Positions 43,498 to 52,882 of a stretch of DNA of 64,000 nt are shown here, piece by piece (within the stretch, counting starts at the first letter, position 1; every line of letters starts with the position of its first letter). The stretch lies in assembly GCA_044508625.1 (NCBI GenBank), contig JBIQHJ010000012.1:1-64000 (forward strand), in the 5' to 3' direction. Made by a program: the position numbers and the translations under genes. The notes below the pieces were generated by a model, which had not been told where the DNA came from, did no database searches, and worked only from the letters and a program-made list of their open reading frames with translations. This DNA comes from Castellaniella sp044508625. Its GTDB lineage: Bacteria > Pseudomonadota > Gammaproteobacteria > Burkholderiales > Burkholderiaceae_B.

Positions 43498-44274
43498 TCA
43501 GACGGCGAGAAAACCTCCGTCCACGGGCAGGGTGGCCCCGGTCACGTAGCGCGACATGTCCGAGGCCAGGAAGATCACCGGCCCGACCAGGTCCTCGGGC
43601 TGGCCGACCCGGCCCATGGGGATCCGGGCCATGAACCCTTCCAGGCGCCGGGGATCGGCGCGCGTGGCCGCGGTCATCGGCGTCTCGATCACGCCGGGGG
43701 CCAGCGCATTGACGCGCACTCCGCTGGGCGCGAGCTCCTGCGCCAGGGACTGCGTGAACAGCCGGATCGCGGCCTTGGACGGCGAATAGCCGAGGCTCGC
43801 GCCCTGGCCCGCGTAGGCGGCGATCGAGGCGATGTTGACGATGCCGCCCCGCGACCGCTTGAGGGCGGGCAGCAGCGCGTGGGTCACGTTGAAGGTGCCG
43901 TTCACGTTGACGTCCATGGTCCTCGCCCAGTTGGCGGCCGCGTCGGGGCTGGACATGGGCTCGCGGATGATGATGCCGGCGTTGTTGACCAGCAGGTCGA
44001 CCGTGCCGACGTCCCGGGCGATCCGCCCGGCGAGCGCGTGGCAGTCCGCGGGCGCGGTGACGTCCAGGACGAAGTCCCAGGCCTCGCCCCCGTCCCGGCG
44101 GACGAGCGCGGCCGTTTCCCGGACGCCGTCCGGATTCACGTCGGTGGCGATGATGCGGGCGCCGGCCTGGGCGAGCCCCAGGGCCAGGGCGCGGCCGTTG
44201 CCCTGGCCGGCGCCGGTGATCAACGCGAGGCGGCCTTCGAGCAGGCGGGGGGCGATGGTGGTGGAAAGCGGCAT
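43498..44274 (-). CDS. SDR-family dehydrogenase
   Basis: 258 aa: TGAGQGNG cofactor loop, NNAG, catalytic Ser in NIASIAAYAG, and YSPSK. FabG-like, acting on a hydroxy/keto pair. It lies between the flavoprotein dehydrogenase and the binding-protein gene, and could supply a ketone for the flavoprotein. Confidence 0.88.
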   Translation of the reverse strand: MPLSTTIAPRLLEGRLALITGAGQGNGRALALGLAQAGARIIATDVNPDGVRETAALVRRDGGEAWDFVLDVTAPADCHALAGRIARDVGTVDLLVNNAGIIIREPMSSPDAAANWARTMDVNVNGTFNVTHALLPALKRSRGGIVNIASIAAYAGQGASLGYSPSKAAIRLFTQSLAQELAPSGVRVNALAPGVIETPMTAATRADPRRLEGFMARIPMGRVGQPEDLVGPVIFLASDMSRYVTGATLPVDGGFLAV

Positions 44275-44286
44275 GGTCCGGCCTCC

Positions 44287-46056
44287 TCAGTGCGTGGCGG
44301 CCGCCAGCGGCGCGTCCGTGCCGGCGGCGGCCGGCGGCGGCGCGGCGTCCTGCCGCTGGGCGCCGCGGCCGGCGAGCTCGCAGCCCGCGATGTAGCCGAA
44401 GGTCACCGCGGGGCCGAGGGTGATGCCGGCGCCGGGATAGTTGCCGCCCATGATGCTGGCCGCGTCGTTGCCGACCGCGTACAGGCCGCCGATCGGCGCG
44501 CCCGCCCGGTCCAGCACCTGCGCGCGCTCGTTGGTGACCAGCCCGGCGAAGGTGCCGATGTCGCCGACGACCATCCGGATCGCGTAGTACGGGCCCTGCC
44601 GCAGGGGCGCGAGGCAGGGATTGGGCCGCACCAGCGCGTCGCCCTGGTAGCGGCTGTAGGCGTTGCCGCCCTTGTGAAAGAGCGGATCCTCGCCCGCCTG
44701 CGCGTGCCGGTTGAATTCCTCCACGGTGCGCTCGAGCGTGGCGGGGTCCACGCCGATGCGCCGGGCGAGCTCGCCCACGGTCGCGCCGCGCTTGAGGTAG
44801 CCGCTGCGCAGGTGCCGGCCGATCGGCAGCGGCGCGGGCGCGACGCAGCCCAGCCCGTAGTTGCGCAAGGCCTTGTGGTCGCAGACCAGCCAGGCCGAGA
44901 CCTCGGGCTCGTCCCGGCAGGCGGCGACCATCGCCTGCACGAAATCGTGGTACGAGACGCCCTCGTTGATGAAGCGCCTGCCCTTGGGGGTGACGGCGAT
45001 GACGCCGGGCTTGGCGCGGTCGATGAAGTGCGGCATCACGCCCTGGCTGCCGTCCTTGCGCGTGGTGACCGAGACCGGGACCCAGGCCGCCGCGTTCGGG
45101 ATCGTGCCGTCGACGCGCCCGCCGGCCGATTCCGCCAGGCGCAGGCCGTCGCCCGTGTTGGCGGCGGGCGAGGGGGAGTAATGCTCTTTGCCCGTGGGCG
45201 CGTGCGGAAAGAGCTGGGCCCGGCGCGCCAGGTCGTGGGGAAAGCCGCCGCAGGCGAGCACCACGCCCCGGGTGGCGCGGATGCGGACGCTGCGGCCCTC
45301 GTGCCGGGCCACCGCGCCGACGACCGTCCCCTGCTCGGTGAGCAGCTCGGTGACGCGGCACGACAGCCAGACGGGGATGCCCAGGTCCATGCCCGCCTTG
45401 GCCAGCCGTCCCGCCAGGGCGTTACCGTTGGTCAGCGTCATCCCGCGCCCGTGCGTGATCACGTCCCACAGGTGCCGCGCCAGGCGCCGGGTCACGTAGA
45501 GAAAGGATTCCGCCGACTTGAAGACGCGCATGAAGTGTTTGATCTCGGGACCCGAGCCCAGCATCATCCCGAAGACGGTGAGCTCGGGCAGGGGCGGGGC
45601 GAGGAGCTTGATGCGGGCGCCCAGCTCGCGGCCCTCGAAGGGCCGGGCCACCATCGAGCGCCCGCCCTGCAGGCCGCCCTCGGCCTCGGCGTGGTAGTCG
45701 GGGAACACGGCCGGCAGGTCGAAGCGCAGGCAGGTGTTGCGGGTGAAGAACTCGATCGCCTCGGGGCCGTGCTCGAGGAATGCGTCCACCCGCTTTTCGT
45801 CGAAATGGGTCGTGGCCTCGTGCCGGATGTAGGCCTTGGCGGCGCCCGGGGGCTCGTGGATGCCCAGCTCGCGCGCGAGGGGGTTGCCCGGGATCCAGAG
45901 CCAGCCGCCGGAGCGGGCCGTGGTGCCGCCGAAGCGGGGCTCTTTGTCCACCACCAGGACGTTCAGCCCGTGGTGGGCGGCGGTCACCGCGGTGGCCATG
46001 CCCGAGGCGCCCGTCCCGATGACCAGCACGTCGACGGTGATGCTTTCCTGCGTCAT
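44287..46056 (-). CDS. FAD-dependent dehydrogenase (3-ketosteroid-delta1-dehydrogenase-like)
   Basis: 589 aa. GTGASGMATAVTAAHHGLNVLVVD is the FAD-binding fold at the N-terminus, and VVLACGGF and the C-terminal GGLYAVGNDAASIMGGNYPGAGITLGPA complete it; the middle matches the fumarate reductase/KstD superfamily. It would desaturate a ketone or related ring. ATG 46056 has GGAGAG upstream, preferable to a start at 46098. Divergent from the IclR gene, whose product probably controls it. Confidence 0.85.
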   Translation of the reverse strand: MTQESITVDVLVIGTGASGMATAVTAAHHGLNVLVVDKEPRFGGTTARSGGWLWIPGNPLARELGIHEPPGAAKAYIRHEATTHFDEKRVDAFLEHGPEAIEFFTRNTCLRFDLPAVFPDYHAEAEGGLQGGRSMVARPFEGRELGARIKLLAPPLPELTVFGMMLGSGPEIKHFMRVFKSAESFLYVTRRLARHLWDVITHGRGMTLTNGNALAGRLAKAGMDLGIPVWLSCRVTELLTEQGTVVGAVARHEGRSVRIRATRGVVLACGGFPHDLARRAQLFPHAPTGKEHYSPSPAANTGDGLRLAESAGGRVDGTIPNAAAWVPVSVTTRKDGSQGVMPHFIDRAKPGVIAVTPKGRRFINEGVSYHDFVQAMVAACRDEPEVSAWLVCDHKALRNYGLGCVAPAPLPIGRHLRSGYLKRGATVGELARRIGVDPATLERTVEEFNRHAQAGEDPLFHKGGNAYSRYQGDALVRPNPCLAPLRQGPYYAIRMVVGDIGTFAGLVTNERAQVLDRAGAPIGGLYAVGNDAASIMGGNYPGAGITLGPAVTFGYIAGCELAGRGAQRQDAAPPPAAAGTDAPLAAATH

Positions 46057-46095
46057 CTGCTCTCTCCGTTGCGGTTTTATTTGAATTCTAAAGAG

Positions 46096-46127
46096 CATAT
46101 CTGAAAATTGTCAATGCATCTGATATG
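46096..46127. promoter_or_regulatory. Candidate operator between flavoprotein and IclR genes
   Basis: CATATC (46096-46101) and GATATG (46122-46127) form an inverted repeat with a 20-bp spacer in the short AT-rich divergent gap. A likely IclR-type site, controlling both directions. Confidence 0.4.
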
Positions 46128-46179
46128 ATCGAATAAAAGATTTCTGATGGATGTATTTGTTAATTTCTGGAAAACCCTT

Positions 46180-47040
46180 ATGGCTACAATGAGCGCTCCT
46201 GATTTCACGGTGAGCAGAAATGCCATGGAAAAGAACAGGCGGGGAATCCAGTCGGTGGAGATCGGCAGTGCCCTGTTGATAGAGCTCGCCCGCCAGATGA
46301 GGCCCGTCGCCCTCAAGGACCTGGCGCGCGCCGCCCGGATGACCACCAGCAAGGCGCACCCCTACATGGTCAGTTTCCTCAAGGTCGGTTTCGTGAGCCA
46401 GACCGAGGCGGGCCATTACGAGCTGGGGCCGCTCGCCCTGCACCTGGGGCTCGCCCGCCTGCAGCGCATGGATCCGATCAAGGAGGCCTCCTGCGTCATC
46501 GAAGGCCTGGCCGCCGAGACCGGCCACAGCGTCGCCGTCGTCATCTGGGGCAATCTCGGGCCCACCATCGTGCGCATGGAGGAACCCATCGAGCCGCTGC
46601 ACGTCAACCTGCGCGCCGGCACCGTGATGGCGCTGTCGAATACGGCCACCGGGCGCCTGTTCGCCGCCTACATGCCGCGCAAGGTCATCGAGCACTGGCT
46701 GCAGCGCGAGCGCGACCGCTACGTGAGCGGCATCGAGCGCTACGAGCCCATGGATCCGGACACCTTCGAGGCCTACCTGGCCGAGATCCGCAAGCACGGG
46801 CTGTCGCGCACCCTCGGGCATCCGATCCCGGGGATCGACGCCCTGTGCGCGCCGGTGTTCGACGCCGCCGGGCACATCGTGCTGGGCCTGCTGGTGATGG
46901 GCACGGCGGCCGCCTTCGACAGCGCCTGGGACGGCAAGGTCGCCGCCGCCCTCAGGCGCGCCGCGGCCGAGATCGAGTACCGGGTGGGCGGCGGCGCCCG
47001 CGAGCTCAGCGCTCCGCGGCTCGCAGCACGATCAGGGTAA
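46180..47040 (+). CDS. IclR-family regulator
   Basis: About 286 aa. IclR winged helix (IGSALLIELARQMRPVALKDLARAARMTTSKAHPYM) followed by the ligand domain, including GHSVAVVIWGNLGPTIVRM, TATGRLFAAYMP and the GVPGIDALCAPVF-like PGIDALCAPVFDAAG. Start is uncertain: ATG 46180 (GGAAAA upstream), 46189 or 46225 fit; 46147 is less likely. Divergent from the flavoprotein operon. Its last 35 bp overlap the convergent phosphoesterase gene. Confidence 0.88.
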   Translation: MATMSAPDFTVSRNAMEKNRRGIQSVEIGSALLIELARQMRPVALKDLARAARMTTSKAHPYMVSFLKVGFVSQTEAGHYELGPLALHLGLARLQRMDPIKEASCVIEGLAAETGHSVAVVIWGNLGPTIVRMEEPIEPLHVNLRAGTVMALSNTATGRLFAAYMPRKVIEHWLQRERDRYVSGIERYEPMDPDTFEAYLAEIRKHGLSRTLGHPIPGIDALCAPVFDAAGHIVLGLLVMGTAAAFDSAWDGKVAAALRRAAAEIEYRVGGGARELSAPRLAARSG

Positions 47041-48136
47041 TCTCCGAGGGGCGCCCCAGGCGGATGGGCAGCCCGTTCCACAGTCCGGTGCCGTTGCTGA
47101 GGTACAGCGTCATCGCGCCGACTTCGTACAGGCCCGAGACGTAGCCGCCGTTGGCCCATTGGGTGAGCACGTGCGCCCCCAGGATCTGGCCGCCGTGCGT
47201 ATGCCCGGACAATTGCAGGGCGACGCCCGCCTGTGCGGCCAGGGGCGCGTTGGCGGGTCGGTGGTCCAGCAGGATGGTGGCCGTCCCCGGCGGAATGCCC
47301 GCGAGCGCCGCTTGCAGGTCGGGCCCGGGCTGGCCGAATGCGCCCGCCTGGCGGTCGGTGATGCCGGCCACGGCGAGCGCGGCGTCGCCGCGCCGCAGGA
47401 TCACGTGCTCGTTTTCCAGCATGCGCAGCCCGAGCTCGCGCAGCACCGCCATCCAGCGCCGGTAGTCGGCGTAGTACTCGTGGTTGCCGGGGATGGCGAG
47501 CACGCCGTCGCGCGCATGCAGCAGGCCCAGGGGTCGCACGTCGGCGGCGCGCGCCTCGGGGGTGCCGTCCTGCAGGTCGCCGGTGAGGACCATCAGGTCG
47601 GGGTCCAGGGCCTTGGCCTTGTCGACGACGGCGGCGGTCCAGGCCTCGGGCAGCAGGCGGCTGATGTGCAGGTCGGTGAGCTGCACGATCCGGTAGCCGT
47701 CGAAGGCGCGTGGCAGGCCGGGCAGGGCGATTTCCAGGGTCTTGACGCCGGGCACGCGCACCGCCTGCCAGACCCCGATCGCCGACAGCGCCACGGCGAG
47801 CGCCCCGAGCGCCTGCGGCAGCGCGCCGCCGCCCAGGATGGCGCGCCCCGCGCCCGGCGCGGCGAGGAACACCAGCATGCCGAGCGCATCGCGCAGCAGG
47901 AGCAGCATGGCGAGCAGCAGTACGGCGCCGAAGGCCCAGCCCAGGCCGATGAGCGCCTCCTGCGGAATCTCGGGCGAGGCCATGGAGCCGAAGTAGCGGC
48001 GCGTGATCTGGTGATGATGGGACACCAGCAGCAGCGCGAGCGCCAGGCCGATCCGGCCCGCGAGCCCCCAGGGCAGGGACCAGACGAAGCGCCACGATAC
48101 GTACAGCCAGATGGCGCCGGTGATGAAAGGCAGCAT
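47006..48136 (-). CDS. Metallophosphoesterase with N-terminal membrane domain
   Basis: 376 aa. Four N-terminal hydrophobic segments (residues 5-125) precede a calcineurin-like domain: TDLHIS, LTGDLQDG, IPGNHEYY and SGHTHGGQ give the metal ligands. Resembles YaeI/YkuE-type enzymes, which act on lipid or UDP phosphates at the membrane. Overlaps the IclR gene 3' end by 35 bp on the opposite strand. Confidence 0.88.
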   Translation of the reverse strand: MLPFITGAIWLYVSWRFVWSLPWGLAGRIGLALALLLVSHHHQITRRYFGSMASPEIPQEALIGLGWAFGAVLLLAMLLLLRDALGMLVFLAAPGAGRAILGGGALPQALGALAVALSAIGVWQAVRVPGVKTLEIALPGLPRAFDGYRIVQLTDLHISRLLPEAWTAAVVDKAKALDPDLMVLTGDLQDGTPEARAADVRPLGLLHARDGVLAIPGNHEYYADYRRWMAVLRELGLRMLENEHVILRRGDAALAVAGITDRQAGAFGQPGPDLQAALAGIPPGTATILLDHRPANAPLAAQAGVALQLSGHTHGGQILGAHVLTQWANGGYVSGLYEVGAMTLYLSNGTGLWNGLPIRLGRPSEITLIVLRAAER

Positions 48137-48208
48137 GTTTCCTTGGGAATGGCGGGTCGCAAAGCGTGCGAGGAACCTCGTATCTTAGCAAGCGAGCGCG
48201 GTCCCGCC

Positions 48209-48922
48209 TCATTCCCCGGCGCCGGTCCTCCGCCTGTGGGTCGCCATGGCCTCCGCGAGGATGCGGGAGAATTCGCGCGTGCGGCGCAGGTCGGACTTGC
48301 GGCGCAGCCGCGGGGGCAGGTAGGGGTCGATGCGCAGCAGGCCGGCGAGCCAGCGCTCCACCCGCTCCAGCGCCTCGACCACGGGCTCGGAGCGCACGCG
48401 CGCCAGATAATGGGCCAGCAGGCGCTCGCCCAGCGCGTGGTCGCCGTCCAGGTGGTCGATCATGGAATTGAAGGCCAGCAGCACGTCGTAGGCCTGCGCG
48501 AGCTCGAGCGGCAGGGCCGCGCCGATGTTCTCCTCGAAGTCGATACGGTATATCGCCCCGTCCTTGAGGGTGAGGTTGCGCAGTTGCGCGCCGCCGTGCC
48601 AGTGGCCCTCCCGGTGGAAGCCGGCCAGGTCGTCGGCCACCGACCATAGCAGCAGGACGCGCTCGCGCGGCGGCAGGGCGCCCAGCAGGCCCTCGACCGT
48701 CTCGCCGCAATCCTCGAGCACCAGGCACTCGTCGGCCACGAGATGGACCCGGGGGACGCGCACGCCGCGCTCGCGCAGGTCCCGCAGGCGCCGGGCCTCG
48801 TCGCGGATGCCGTTGGCGAGCAATTGGCTGGGGGCCGGGAACCTGCCGCAGAGCGCCCCGCACAAGGCGGCGCCCGCCCAGGCGAGGCTGCGCGGGCGGG
48901 AATCGGGCCGGGCGAACTTCAT
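48209..48922 (-). CDS. Small kinase-like protein, N-terminus unclear
   Basis: 237 aa from ATG 48922. WHGGAQLRNLTLKDGAIYRIDFEEN holds a kinase catalytic loop (H-G-x-x-x-R-N) and a DFE metal site, as in the Kdo/WaaP-BUD32 group. Upstream of the ATG the same frame stays open to a TAA at 49187 and reads FELDGRRYVMKFARPD, which looks like the beta-strand bearing the ATP lysine. No ATG, GTG or TTG lies in that extension; only CTG 49003 or ATC are available. Either an unusual start is used or the 5' end is broken. Confidence 0.6.
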   Translation of the reverse strand: MKFARPDSRPRSLAWAGAALCGALCGRFPAPSQLLANGIRDEARRLRDLRERGVRVPRVHLVADECLVLEDCGETVEGLLGALPPRERVLLLWSVADDLAGFHREGHWHGGAQLRNLTLKDGAIYRIDFEENIGAALPLELAQAYDVLLAFNSMIDHLDGDHALGERLLAHYLARVRSEPVVEALERVERWLAGLLRIDPYLPPRLRRKSDLRRTREFSRILAEAMATHRRRTGAGE

Positions 48923-49003
48923 GACGTAGCGCCGGCCGTCGAGCTCGAAACTGTGGACGTCGGCCCTGCGGATGGCGACGGTGCGTTCCGCGTACGCGGC
49001 CAG

Positions 49004-49384
49004 CGGTCCGGGACGGTCCCCGGATCGGCGTGCGGGGAGGGTGGCCGCCTGCGGCCCTCTTGCGGAGCGGGCGGCGCCGGCCGGTGCCGGAAGGAGGCCC
49101 GGGCCCCATTCCGCATGGGGCCTGTCGTGATGTAGGGATTTCGGCGTCGTGGCACCTCGCGAGTTCGACTGGCAATCGCTCCAATTTTAGGAAGCCGGCC
49201 CCGCGCGGAGGTCAGCATTGGTTACCAGTGACTTGCGATGGTTTCCGCCGGCGTCCGGAGCCGCCGCGCGCCGCGCCCCCGGCGGCACACGTCCCGGCCT
49301 TAACCCAGGCTTAACGCATGGCGACAAAAAGTGAGTCGGCAAGCCGCTTTCACTGCCCGATAATCAAAAAATGATTTTGATTCC
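49004..49384. promoter_or_regulatory. Divergent region with hydantoin-operon operator candidate
   Basis: AATCAAAA (49362-49369), AATGA, TTTTGATT (49375-49382) is a perfect 8-bp inverted repeat just before the carbamoylase gene. It stands out in AT-rich DNA within GC-rich surroundings, and is a good candidate operator. The rest of this gap, apart from the open kinase frame to 49187, holds nothing I can name. Confidence 0.5.
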
Positions 49385-49402
49385 ATGAAGGCAAGTATCG
49401 AC

Positions 49403-50338
49403 ATGAATAGCAATCGCACGCTGGGCCTGGCCGTCGCCCAGATGGGGCCGGTGAATCTCGCGGATACGCGCGAGGACGTGGTCGGCAGGCTGATCGAGAT
49501 GTTGCGCGAGGCCAAGAGCCGCGGCTCCGAGGTGGTCGTGTTCCCCGAACTCGCCCTGACCACTTTCTTTCCCCGCTATTGGATGGAGGACGAGGAGGAG
49601 CTGGACAGGTTCTATGAAAAGGCCATGCCCAATCCGCGCGTCCAGCCGCTGTTCGACGAGGCGAGGAAGCTCGGGATGGGCTTCTATCTCGGCTACGCCG
49701 AACTCACGCCGGAAGGCCGACGCTTCAACACGTCCATCCTCGTCGACAAGGCCGGCAACATCGTCGGCAAGTACAGGAAGATCCACCTGCCCGGCCATTC
49801 CGACCACAAGCTGGAGGCGCCGTTCCAGCACCTCGAGAAAAAGTATTTCGAGGTCGGCGACCTGGGCTTCCGCGTGTTCGACATGGACGATACGCGCGTC
49901 GGCATGTGCCTGTGCAACGACAGGCGCTGGCCCGAGACCTACCGGGTCCTGTCCCTGCAGAGCGCCGAGGTCGTCGTCCTGGGCTACAACACCCCCTCGA
50001 TCAACATCTACTGGAACGAGCCCATCCACCTGCGCACGTCCACTCACCTGATCTCGCTGCAGGCCAATGCCTACCAGAATGCGGTGTGGGTCGCCGCGGC
50101 GGCCAAGTGCGGATCCGAGGACGGGTTCCACATGATCGGCAGCTCGGTCATCGTCGCGCCCACGGGCGAGATCGTGGCCCGCGCGCTGTCGGAGGAGGAC
50201 GAGGTGATCGCGGTCAAGGCCGACCTGCGGATCGGCGAGAATTTCCGCGAGCACGTCTTCAATTTCGCCAAGCACCGCAGCCCCGAACACTATCGCCTCA
50301 TCGTCGAGCGCGTCGGCGCCGGCGAGCCGCTGGCATGA
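49403..50338 (+). CDS. N-carbamoyl-D-amino acid hydrolase (nitrilase family)
   Basis: 311 aa nitrilase-fold enzyme. It follows the Agrobacterium D-carbamoylase closely: VVVFPELALTTFFPR (catalytic Glu), GKYRKIHLPGHSDHK (Lys) and GMCLCNDRRWPETYRVL (Cys). It hydrolyses N-carbamoyl-D-amino acids to D-amino acids, CO2 and ammonia. ATG 49403 has AAGG upstream and matches the family's length; 49385 is possible. First gene of the hydantoin operon, overlapping the hydantoinase start by 4 bp. Confidence 0.9.
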   Translation: MNSNRTLGLAVAQMGPVNLADTREDVVGRLIEMLREAKSRGSEVVVFPELALTTFFPRYWMEDEEELDRFYEKAMPNPRVQPLFDEARKLGMGFYLGYAELTPEGRRFNTSILVDKAGNIVGKYRKIHLPGHSDHKLEAPFQHLEKKYFEVGDLGFRVFDMDDTRVGMCLCNDRRWPETYRVLSLQSAEVVVLGYNTPSINIYWNEPIHLRTSTHLISLQANAYQNAVWVAAAAKCGSEDGFHMIGSSVIVAPTGEIVARALSEEDEVIAVKADLRIGENFREHVFNFAKHRSPEHYRLIVERVGAGEPLA

Positions 50339-51840
50339 CGGCCTGCGGGGACAAGGCCATGAACGGGGACTTCGAGCTGACCATCCGCCACGGGCGCATC
50401 GTGACCGGCGATGCGATCATCGAGGGCGACGTGGGGATCCGCGGCGGCCGCATCGCCGCGATCGGGCCGGGACTGCCCGCGGGCGCGCGCGACATCGACG
50501 CCGCCGGCCGCTGGGTGCTGCCGGGCGGCATCGACAGCCACTGCCACGTCGAGCAGTTGTCCGGCATGGGGGTGATGGGCGCCGACGACTTCTATTCGGC
50601 GACGGTGTCCGCCGCCTTCGGCGGCACCACCACCATCATTCCCTTCGCCGCGCAGCACCGCGGCACCTCCGTGCCCGAGGTCGTGCGCGACTACGCCGAG
50701 CGCGCGCGGACCAAGGCGGTCATCGACTACGGCTTCCATCTCATCCTCGCCAACCCCGACGACCGGACGATGGCCCGCGACCTGCCCGAGGCCATCCGCG
50801 GCGGGATCTCGTCGCTGAAGGTCTACATGACCTACGACAGCATGAAGCTGGACGACTACCAGATCCTGGACGTGCTCGAGCTGGCCCGCGAGCACGGCGC
50901 GCTGGTGATGGTTCACGCGGAAAACAACGACATCATCAAGTGGCTGGCCAAGCGCCTGATCGAGCGCGGCCACACCGCGCCCAAGTTCCATGCGGTGGCG
51001 CACGACCCGCTGGCGGAGGCGGAGGCGACGAACCGCGCCATCGCGCTCTCGCGCCTCGTCGATACGCCGATCCTCATCGTCCACGTGGCCGGCGGCAGCA
51101 CCGTCGAGGTGATCCGCGCCGCCCAGAACCTCGGCGCGCATGTGCTCGCCGAGAGCTGCCCCCAGTACCTGTTCCTCACCGCCGAGGATCTCGATCGCGC
51201 AGGGCTGGAAGGCGCCAAGTACTGCTGCTCGCCGCCGCCGCGCGATGCCGGCTCGCAGGAGGCGGTCTGGCAGGGATTCGCGGACGGCACGCTGCTGACC
51301 TATTCGTCCGATCACGCGCCGTACCGCTTCGACGAAACCGGCAAGCTGCCCAAGGGCGAGCGCACCACCTTCAAGGAGATGGCCAACGGCGTGCCGGGGC
51401 TGGAGCTGCGCATGCCGCTGCTGTTCAGCGAAGGCGTGCTCAAGGGCCGGATGGACATCCACCAGTTCGTCAGGCTCACCGCCTCGAACCACGCGGACCT
51501 GTACGGGCTCGGCCCCCGCAAGGGGCGGATAGCGGTCGGCGCCGACGCCGACCTCGCCCTCTGGAACCCGGACCGCGAGACCCGCATCGCCTACGAAAAC
51601 CTGCACGACCAGGTGGGGTACACGCCCTATGAGGGCCGGGTCATCAGGGGCTGGCCGGAGGTCGTCGTCTCGCGCGGGCGGGTGATCGTCGAGGACGGCC
51701 GACTGCATGCCGAGCGCGGCAGCGGCCAGTATCTGCGCCGCGAGGCGCCCACGCTCGCGTGGCCGCCGCGGCAGCCGGGCGCGTCCCGCGGGCCGGCCGG
51801 ACCGATCGCGCGGGCGCTCGCCGGCGCCGCGGACGGCTGA
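50335..51840 (+). CDS. D-hydantoinase / dihydropyrimidinase
   Basis: 501 aa amidohydrolase. LPGGIDSHCHVEQ gives the first His-x-His, SSLKVYMTYDS the Lys that is normally carboxylated, MVHAENND and IVHVAGG further His ligands, and SDHAPYRFD the Asp. Opens hydantoins or dihydropyrimidines to N-carbamoyl acids, the substrate of the preceding enzyme. A longer in-frame extension from upstream is out of family; ATG 50335 overlaps the carbamoylase stop. A second start (50359) is also plausible. The C-terminal Pro/Ala tail is longer than usual. Confidence 0.92.
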   Translation: MTACGDKAMNGDFELTIRHGRIVTGDAIIEGDVGIRGGRIAAIGPGLPAGARDIDAAGRWVLPGGIDSHCHVEQLSGMGVMGADDFYSATVSAAFGGTTTIIPFAAQHRGTSVPEVVRDYAERARTKAVIDYGFHLILANPDDRTMARDLPEAIRGGISSLKVYMTYDSMKLDDYQILDVLELAREHGALVMVHAENNDIIKWLAKRLIERGHTAPKFHAVAHDPLAEAEATNRAIALSRLVDTPILIVHVAGGSTVEVIRAAQNLGAHVLAESCPQYLFLTAEDLDRAGLEGAKYCCSPPPRDAGSQEAVWQGFADGTLLTYSSDHAPYRFDETGKLPKGERTTFKEMANGVPGLELRMPLLFSEGVLKGRMDIHQFVRLTASNHADLYGLGPRKGRIAVGADADLALWNPDRETRIAYENLHDQVGYTPYEGRVIRGWPEVVVSRGRVIVEDGRLHAERGSGQYLRREAPTLAWPPRQPGASRGPAGPIARALAGAADG

Positions 51841-51845
51841 CGGGC

Positions 51846-52802
51846 ATGGCGGTCTACCTGAGCGACGCGGAGGTCGCGAGCCTGCTGCCCATGGCGCGGG
51901 CCGTCGACTGCGTGGAGGCGGCGTTCCGCGGCCTGGCGCGCGGCGAGGCCGTGAACGCCGTCCGGGTGCGCATGGCCGCCGATTCCGCCGTCATGAACGT
52001 CATGTGGGCCTGCGCGCCCTCGGTCGGCATGATGGGCGTCAAGAGCTACGTGACGGCGCAGCGCGGGGTGACCAAGGGGACCGCCCTGGCGCTCACGCTC
52101 TACGCCATGGACACCGGCGAAATGGTCGCGCTGCTGGAGGCGAACCGCCTGGGCCAGATCCGCACGGGCGCGGCGACGGCGGTCGCGACGCGGGCGATGG
52201 CGAACGAGGGGCCGGCGGCGCTGTCCATCTACGGGACGGGCTTCCAGGCCGAATACCAGCTCAGGGCCTTGCTCGCCACCCAGCCGACGATCGCCGAGGT
52301 CCGCGTGGTGGGCCGTGACGCGGATCGGCGGGATGCATTCATCGAAGGGATGGCGCGCGAGTTCCCCGCGGCGCGCTTCCTGCCGGCCGATGCGGAAACG
52401 GCGGCCTCGTCCGCCGACGTCATCGTCACGGCGACCAATTCGGCGGAACCCCTGTTCGACGCCGAATGGCTGCGGCCCGGCACGCACGTCAACGCCATCG
52501 GGTCCAACGACCCGCGCAAGCGGGAAATCGGCAGGGAGGTGCTCGAGCGGGCCGCCCTGGTCCTGGTGGACGACCTGGAGGTCGCGCGCCGGGAATGCGG
52601 CGACCTGCTCGCGAACCACTGGGACATGGCGCGCGTCGGGACCCTGGGCGAGCTGCTCGTGGGCGCCCGGCCGGGGCGGAGGCGCGGCGACGAGATCACC
52701 CTGTTCGAGTCCCAGGGGCTGGCCGTGCAGGACGTGGTGTGCGGCGCGGCCGTGGTGGCCCTGGCGCGCGAGCGGGGATTGGGAATCCGACTGCCCGGCT
52801 GA
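51846..52802 (+). CDS. Ornithine cyclodeaminase / mu-crystallin family protein
   Basis: 318 aa. SYVTAQRGVTKGTALALTLY, GQIRTGAATAVATRAMA and LSIYGTGFQAEYQ (NAD loop) match the family, which includes cyclodeaminases, alanine dehydrogenases and imine reductases. In this operon it may handle the D-amino acid or imine released by the carbamoylase. Starts 6 bp after the hydantoinase stop. Confidence 0.85.
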   Translation: MAVYLSDAEVASLLPMARAVDCVEAAFRGLARGEAVNAVRVRMAADSAVMNVMWACAPSVGMMGVKSYVTAQRGVTKGTALALTLYAMDTGEMVALLEANRLGQIRTGAATAVATRAMANEGPAALSIYGTGFQAEYQLRALLATQPTIAEVRVVGRDADRRDAFIEGMAREFPAARFLPADAETAASSADVIVTATNSAEPLFDAEWLRPGTHVNAIGSNDPRKREIGREVLERAALVLVDDLEVARRECGDLLANHWDMARVGTLGELLVGARPGRRRGDEITLFESQGLAVQDVVCGAAVVALARERGLGIRLPG

Positions 52803-52882
52803 GAGACGGCGGGGCGGTGGAGCGGCATTCCACCGCATTCGACCAAGGTGGTTTTTCAACTTCAAAACTAGGAGACGGCATC

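Noticed and set aside
42139..46104. A 1321-codon open frame on the plus strand
   Set aside because: It is the mirror of the leftward ABC, SDR and flavoprotein genes in GC-rich DNA; its product is low-complexity Gly/Arg/His without any family motif.
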